From Malachius bipustulatus (taxonomy: Eukaryota > Arthropoda > Insecta > Coleoptera > Melyridae), in contig OU342637.1 in NCBI GenBank assembly GCA_910589415.1, positions 30,844,162 through 30,908,161 of the forward strand: a DNA stretch of 64,000 nt, written 5' to 3'. This document shows positions 58,116 to 64,000 of this stretch, piece by piece. Position 1 is the first letter of the stretch, and each line of letters opens with the position of its first letter. Under the pieces are notes generated by a model. It was not told the origin of the DNA and ran no database searches. It saw only the letters and a program-made list of their open reading frames with translations. A program made the translations under genes and the position numbers.

Positions 58116-60550
58116 TTCTTAATTTGAATTTTCGAATTTGAGTTTTGAGTACTTTTAAATCGGACCCTGCACGGATATAAAAAAAAAAACTCTTGAGAGG
58201 CTCAATAAGTTCCAGTATCCGTGTTGCTGTTTCTCAAACAACCCAGACAGTTCGCAGAAGAATTTTTTAATGAGTCACCTTGTCACAGAGTCTCTTCAGA
58301 CCGTTTCTCAAAGTCTCATTGTGTTGACAAATCGTTTCTTTGTCCTCGATACTCTTATGCCATGCTTAGCTAAAACGTTCGTCACATCCTGCTCATTCCA
58401 GTACGTTCGCGACTCGTCTGTATATAATTTTTTTCCAGTAATTTCGATTCTCGCTTATGACGAATTCTACAGTTACAGAAAAAAGTATTGCATTATGGTT
58501 TGATTTGGGAAGGGAGCAGAGGGGTAGAGACGGTTCCTCTTGCCTTGTTAGACATAACATAGTTCCCGAACTTTGGGAGCGTCTTGAAAAGCAACAATTG
58601 ATGTTATTTGCGCCATAACCGGAATGATGTTCGACTGAAAAAGTGAAAATGGCATCCCCTGTCAAGACCCTCTTTCTGTATGCCGGATCATGTAGTTTTC
58701 GGAATCTGGTGATGAAAGTGCTAGAAACGTATTAACACCAAAATGTTAATTTTCAAGTTCTCTGGATGAAGTGCAATGCCACTTCGTCTCTACAACAAAA
58801 CTTCCTGCAATATCCCGTCCCGCAAGACACTCGCGCTATTATAGCCGATAGGCCATTGTTTAGAGCCTTCATTAAGATCCCCGATAATCGCCATAACTTA
58901 GCAGGAACGCCAGCTTGACCTCCACGCTTCCTCAGCTACATAATGAAGCGCCTATTATTCAGGTACAGGAGGCAGGAACACCGGGCATAGGTAGTATACA
59001 GAGTGAGTTTCTATTAGTGTTGCGTTACAGTCCCTCGACAAAATTACAATATTCTCAAAAAGCGTTGCGTCCAACGTCACGACGCCGCAACGTCACATCA
59101 AATAATAATTAAGAAAAATATTATTTGCATATTTTTTTTTGTATTTTATAGAATTTTTTATTTATATTTGTTTTGAAAAGATGACAGTAGCACGTCACCC
59201 TGTTCTGGTTTAATTGTTCTGGAGCGGTGTTTCTTTGTTTCCCCTGACGCTGGCATGTTGCCCCTTAGCCTAGTCACCGATAGAGACTTCCCACGTATGC
59301 TGTACGTGGAAGATCTAGTCGGCTGGACTAAAATAGAATCCTCCGGCAGCCGTGGAATAGAAATCTGCTCGATTGCACGGACACGGAGATTTTATTCCCC
59401 TATTAGGTATCCGTTTGTAAATGAAGGCAAATAAATAAAACAGAGCGTTATTAAGTAAGAAGTTGTTACCTGAAGAATCGGGTATTTCACCCCGTATCTA
59501 ATGGGGTCAGGTATAAGGGGTGAAGTTTATTAGGATGCATAATAAATATGTAGGCTCTGATTGCCGGATGTTCGGCTGTAAAGCACCGGCACCGGCACTG
59601 GCGTGTGATTGTAACGTTTGCGGGTTCATTATCAAGGGGTTTATTTTAGTTTCCCGAGGGTTGAATATTCTAATTTATCGGTAATGTGTTTATCAAGTGC
59701 CGGGGTCATCATTTACGTCGAATAATCTAATCTACCGCTGAAAGTTTTATTTAGATCTTGCGGTGCGCGATGGGGGGGTTCCTAGCTCAGCTTTCAGTCT
59801 TTTCGTGACTAAAATTACTAATTTCAGACGTAACGAAATCCGAATCAGTTAACAAGTCGAGCTTTTGTTTTATTAGCTAACTCTGCATGAGCAGGTAATT
59901 GTAGTGAGTGTTTAAGTTTCGGATGGCAATTAACTGAATACATACCCCTGCTGATGTAAGTGGTCGAATTTCGGGAAGATTTGCATAGGGCAATAGAGAC
60001 TGATGAGGGCTGGAGAATTCTGAACCTTTCGCTGAAGAGTTTTACCTCTAGTTTTCTGAGTAAAGGTGACTTACTACCATCATTAAAGATCTCTATATTC
60101 TATATTGTTAGTTTAAAGACTTCAAAATAGCTTTAGTTTAGTGGATGAGAGCTTTACTAAAGGAAAGTTCATATTACCCGCTTCTTTCTCGTTGGTTAAA
60201 AAATTCCGCATTGCAGGTGAATCGCGGAAGGAATTATCTCCCCTTCCTTAATGACTCAACAACTGTTGCTTAGCTCATATAAATATGATTGACCGCCTGA
60301 TACATAAAATCAGGTGAATCGCAATTAATTGGAACAATCGATCATGCCTACCTAATAATACAATAATTTAAGTGTTACTAGGTCATGAAGGCGCGCATAC
60401 GCGCGCCCTTATCCCTTATCAACAACTCATCCTTATATTCTACAAACCGTTCTACCCCCCACAATGATGAAAATTCTACAATATTGTACTTATAAATCAT
60501 ATATCCACATCATCCTTCTAATTTAAAATGTAATAATTCATACGAAATAT
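58116..60550. other. Sequence with no gene recognised
   Basis: No gag after the LTR-like block. GGCACCGGCACCGGCAC-like words near 59585 echo 55378. Nothing else. Confidence 0.45.
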
Positions 60551-61535
60551 ATATATACCGAGTGACAAGTTTCAAAGCAGAACATAGGCGAATAGCATCG
60601 GAAATCACATATTTGCAGTTTATTTCTCGCCACTTTTATCTACAAGAACGGTAATGGTGTCTATCGAAAGAGAATTATTTTCTGAGCATGCTGATACCAA
60701 ATACTTGCTAAATAACAGTTTTTTGAAGATGACAGAATATTTTAAACATTTTCAAAATTATAAGATGAGCAGCCATGACATGCTAAATTCGGATAACTGT
60801 CAACGAAAATATTTTCAATTATTTAATTTATTTTAGGTAATTCTGCTTGAAAATCAATAAAAAATTACGAAAATCCTCATTTATCATCATTTTGTTTTAC
60901 CAAAAATTGACTATGAAAAATAAACACGTAAAATAATTGAACTAAAACAATAACTACAATAAATATTCAAATAGTCCTCCATTTTGAAATCAATATTCCC
61001 ACCCTATTATTAAATTGCGCTTCGAACTTGTCCGAGTTGTTGGTTGTTATTTTTTTTTATAACGAGTGCACATTCGGCAACGACGAGCTCTGTAACTTTT
61101 GTTTTAAGGTAACCCCAAGATCCCAAGAAAAGTCACAAGGTGTTAAATCGGGAGATCTTGTCGGCCAGTAATAGTACCACGGCGATACCTAAACACGCGT
61201 CCCGCATTAGAATAGCTATTATTATTATTATTAATTGACAATCTTTTCAGGGAAAAGTAATTAAAAATGTTTGTTTTGACGGTAACGAAATTATTCGAAT
61301 TAGGCATGCATGGCCGCTCACACTTTTAATTTTGAAAATGTTTAAGTTTATTCTGCCATGATAAAAAACTGTTAATTATTAAGTATTTGGTATCAGCATG
61401 CTCAGAAAACAATTCTCTTTCGATAGACACCATTATCGTTCTTGTAGATAAAAGTGGTGAGAAATAAACACCAAATATGTGATTTCCCATGCTATTCGCC
61501 TATGTTCTGCTTTGAAACTTGTCACACGGTATATC
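60551..61535. repeat. Foldback element, arms of about 235 bp
   Basis: Left arm 60551-60790 is inverted at 61300-61535 (shared GTGACAAGTTTCAAAGCAGA, GGCGAATAGCAT, GGTGTCTATCGAAAGAGAAT, AGCATGCTGATACCAAATA). Ends read TATACCG and CGGTATA, so a TATA target duplication is possible. The 60-codon frame at 60654-60836 lies within the left arm and is not a gene. The loop of about 510 bp has no transposase. Confidence 0.87.
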
Positions 61536-63376
61536 TGCAGTAATCTCCGAGTTGAAGTGATCTTCACAACTAACATTCCCCCTAACATTAATATCGTACA
61601 GGCATTTTATGATAATTCTGGTTAATTGAAAGTACGGTATTTGAAACTAAGTTAAGCTGGTGCGATGTCCCTCCACAGTCCACTCCATTCAATTGGTCTG
61701 TTCTTCATGGTCTTCCCAACTCCCTTCTGAGAAGGACTTTCTTAGTGCAGGCCGCTGGTCCCCCCTCCATGTGCCATACATTAGGATCTTCATATATATT
61801 TTCAAGCAAATGTTCGTATAGGTACATGTACTGGTGTTACAACTATGACGACAAACCTCTTCAGTGCGTTGTTAAGCGGCCATCACGTAGTTAGGAAAAC
61901 ATAGTTTTTCCACTAATTTTTATTTCGTGTTTTGAAGTTATGGTATTGAGAAATATGTAATGTGTTTCGCGTCAGCTGACCATAAAATGAATTAACTTTT
62001 TGTACATTTCACATGCATGATCGCATTTTTTTACCTTGAAAGTCTGACGACGTTTTGGAAAAATAAAATATGGTCATTATATACATCCGCGGCTCCTACA
62101 GTTTCACTATGTCACCTATATAGGGATGGAGAACATACCTATAGTAACACCAGGAAGGTATTCATTTGCTTTGCAAATGAAAGGGAAAGCCACAAAACGG
62201 CCTAAAAAATCGGTTTTGAGAGTGCGGAGAGAGTGCGGTCCTGACAAGTGGCGTCGAATAGATGCCGCGAATCACGGAAATAACCACTTCTGGCCACTTC
62301 ACGATAATGCCAAACGCTTCGAAGCGTGCCAGAGACGTACTGGCGCGATATCCGCTTTCACATATCGTGTCCAGTCCACAGGGATTGATGCAATGATTTT
62401 TGGAATATAAATGCAAAATTCGAAATAAAAATCGTGCTACTGTTAATCTCGAAGATGTTCCTTGCCCTGAAAGTGAAGAAAAAATAGAAATTCGACCGTA
62501 GTGTCAAAGAGGCTTTAGTTGTGACCTTGTTATTAGTGTTAGATTTACCACAAATTGAAGAACTTCAAGAATTACTTAACAGTTCATTGAAAGCGGGTAT
62601 TCCACACGGAAGTACTTGAAATAGGATCTGATTCCAGCTCGCTTCCCGCCAACGATTCGCCGACGGACAGTACGTGCCAACCACTTCAGTTACCGCGACG
62701 CCAAATTCAATAAACTTCAGATTATTAAATAGTAACAATGTAAGTTTTCAAGCCTAATCGTTGTCTGATTCGGTTTGTTAAATTTCGTAAACAGGCAATC
62801 GGAATTTTCTACTTAGCAAATCATTCAAACGTACAATAGGTAGGTGTGTATAATATTATTCGTATATTATAGAACTTTATTATTGTAAAAGAGAACCACA
62901 ATAACTGTTTCCTGTTTACGCAGGTCACCTACCGTACACTCACTGTGGGATTCCCCCGAGTCTAACGAATGTTAAAGAATTCGATTATTTCAGAATATTT
63001 AAATTGATAGTCAAACTTCAACTTTATCCATTAAGCACATTTTGAACTCTAATATCTCTAATACATCCAAGTTTTCTGCGATATTGTCTACTCGTCTCCT
63101 ACCTGCAATTATTCATATGCCCAACACATTGTACGGTGTTTTCTCTTATCTGAATCTTATTCATATTCTTTATCTAACTCTTAAACTGATCTGGGTCTTT
63201 CAAAGACGAATCTTATTTATTATCTTTATTTTTTTGAATCTTAAACTGATCTTCAATCACAAAATATGCTACTTCTTGTTTATGTAAATACTAATTTTAA
63301 TGGAAAATGTTGCATTGAAATTTTCGACACAATAACATTGGCAGCGGTGCGCGACAGCCGCGACACTCGCATTTCG
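61536..63376. other. Sequence with no gene recognised
   Basis: The 62126-62416 region is open on both strands (94 and 84 codons). It may be a decayed coding remnant, but I cannot assign it. Confidence 0.4.
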
Positions 63377-63560
63377 AGGCCTCAACCTTCACTTCTCTGG
63401 GATCTACTCAGTTTACGCGCCATCTACCGAAAGATTTCTAGCGTGGGTGTCACCATTGTATTGTTTAGAGGCCTCAACCTTCACATCTCTGGGATCTACA
63501 CAGTTTACGCGCCATCTACCGAAAGATTTCTAGCGTGGGTGTCACCATTGTATTGTTTAG
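63377..63560. repeat. 92-bp tandem duplication
   Basis: AGGCCTCAACCTTCAC begins at 63377 and 63469. The two units differ at only a few positions. A GCGGTGMGCGAC block with CGCATTTCGAGGC before and after (63344, 63622) suggests a larger third, diverged unit. The 133-codon frame across it is repeat-derived. Confidence 0.9.
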
Positions 63561-64000
63561 TCACTGTACAGATTTCGCTTTGTGTGATAGCAGGGATCTG
63601 TATCTACACTCCAACATCTACAGCGGTGAGCGACGCGCGCATTTCGAGGCTTCAACCTTGTACGTGACATCTCGATTTTATATAAGGATCGTTCTACTGC
63701 GTTTGAACAAGTGAACAGTTTATTACAATAACTGTACAATAATTAAAACTAAACTGGTTTCGCCTGCTGATAAAATCTGTAGTTGAATAATTTAAAACAT
63801 GTTTAATCGCAAGTTCTTGAAGGCTCTCTCTATAATTTCATATTAAAATTTTCCTACCTTGTCGACTGATGCATTACAAAGAACGACGTTGAAAATTAAC
63901 CGAACAAGCCTTTTGTGCTCGCACAAAGTTAATAAGTTCTATAAAACTTTATTAATTATTTAATTCTCCGGATAACAAAACATGATTCTGAGAGTGACGA
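63561..64000. other. AT-rich end of the window, no gene recognised
   Basis: A diverged repeat word at 63622; otherwise nothing seen. Confidence 0.45.

Noticed and set aside
60654..60836. 60-codon plus-strand frame
   Set aside because: Lies within the left arm of an inverted repeat whose right arm does not preserve it.
62126..62416. Possible decayed transposase C-terminus (NHF...KRF.ACQRR-type peptide)
   Set aside because: Only a vague resemblance to piggyBac-type zinc tails; cysteines do not line up and both strands are open.
63266..63667. 133-codon plus-strand frame
   Set aside because: Produced by the 92-bp tandem duplication; 92 is not a multiple of three, so the repeat is read in different frames.

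Overview
The window looks like insect nuclear DNA: AT-rich, very low coding density, many dispersed repeats, and splice-site-bounded exons of a DIP (Dpr-interacting protein) type immunoglobulin gene, a family known from arthropod nervous systems. The sequence alone does not let me name the order or species. Nothing points to a bacterial, plasmid or viral replicon.

Host gene. Only one cellular gene can be supported. Three plus-strand coding exons (36840-36937, 48811-49018, 49432-49590) have compatible phases and consensus splice sites. They encode all of Ig domain 1 and the first half of Ig domain 2. The rest of Ig2, Ig3 and the membrane anchor should lie beyond 64000 or be too divergent to see. 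A possible signal-peptide first exon sits at 22557-22620 (weak). Most of the window would then be intron of this gene.

Mobile DNA. The 11.9-kb intron inside Ig1 holds a nested insertion. A 5'-truncated LINE with an RNase H domain (40463-47386, 13-bp target-site duplication) was itself split by a complete Ty3/gypsy-type LTR retrotransposon (41098-46504). That element has two 282-bp LTRs in which I see no difference, a GAAG target-site duplication and one uninterrupted 1545-codon Gag-Pol frame. It is therefore recent and possibly still mobile. A second, inverted copy of the same LINE at 49959-50845 preserves the empty insertion site. Other retroelement remains are a decayed LINE whose RT has lost the catalytic loop (30985-32590), a rearranged LTR fragment with 45-bp terminal inverted repeats (34081-35492), an LTR-like block with a TATA box (57408-58093), and several orphan primer-binding sites matching tRNA-Leu, tRNA-Lys and tRNA-His.

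Other repeats. Four long-armed inverted-repeat (foldback) structures lie at 846-2210, 10824-12788, 24995-25740 and 60551-61535. Tandem arrays lie at 2280-3060 (66-bp and 31-bp units), 16532-16830, 53842-54690 (about 240 bp) and 63377-63560 (92 bp). A pair of direct repeats of about 180 bp brackets 15038-17282. Microsatellites are scattered throughout.

The remaining stretches are AT-rich unique sequence. A few GC-richer islands (28420-28820, 51780-52150, 55320-55620) could be conserved regulatory DNA or promoters, but this cannot be tested from one sequence. No tRNA, rRNA or CRISPR features were recognised.
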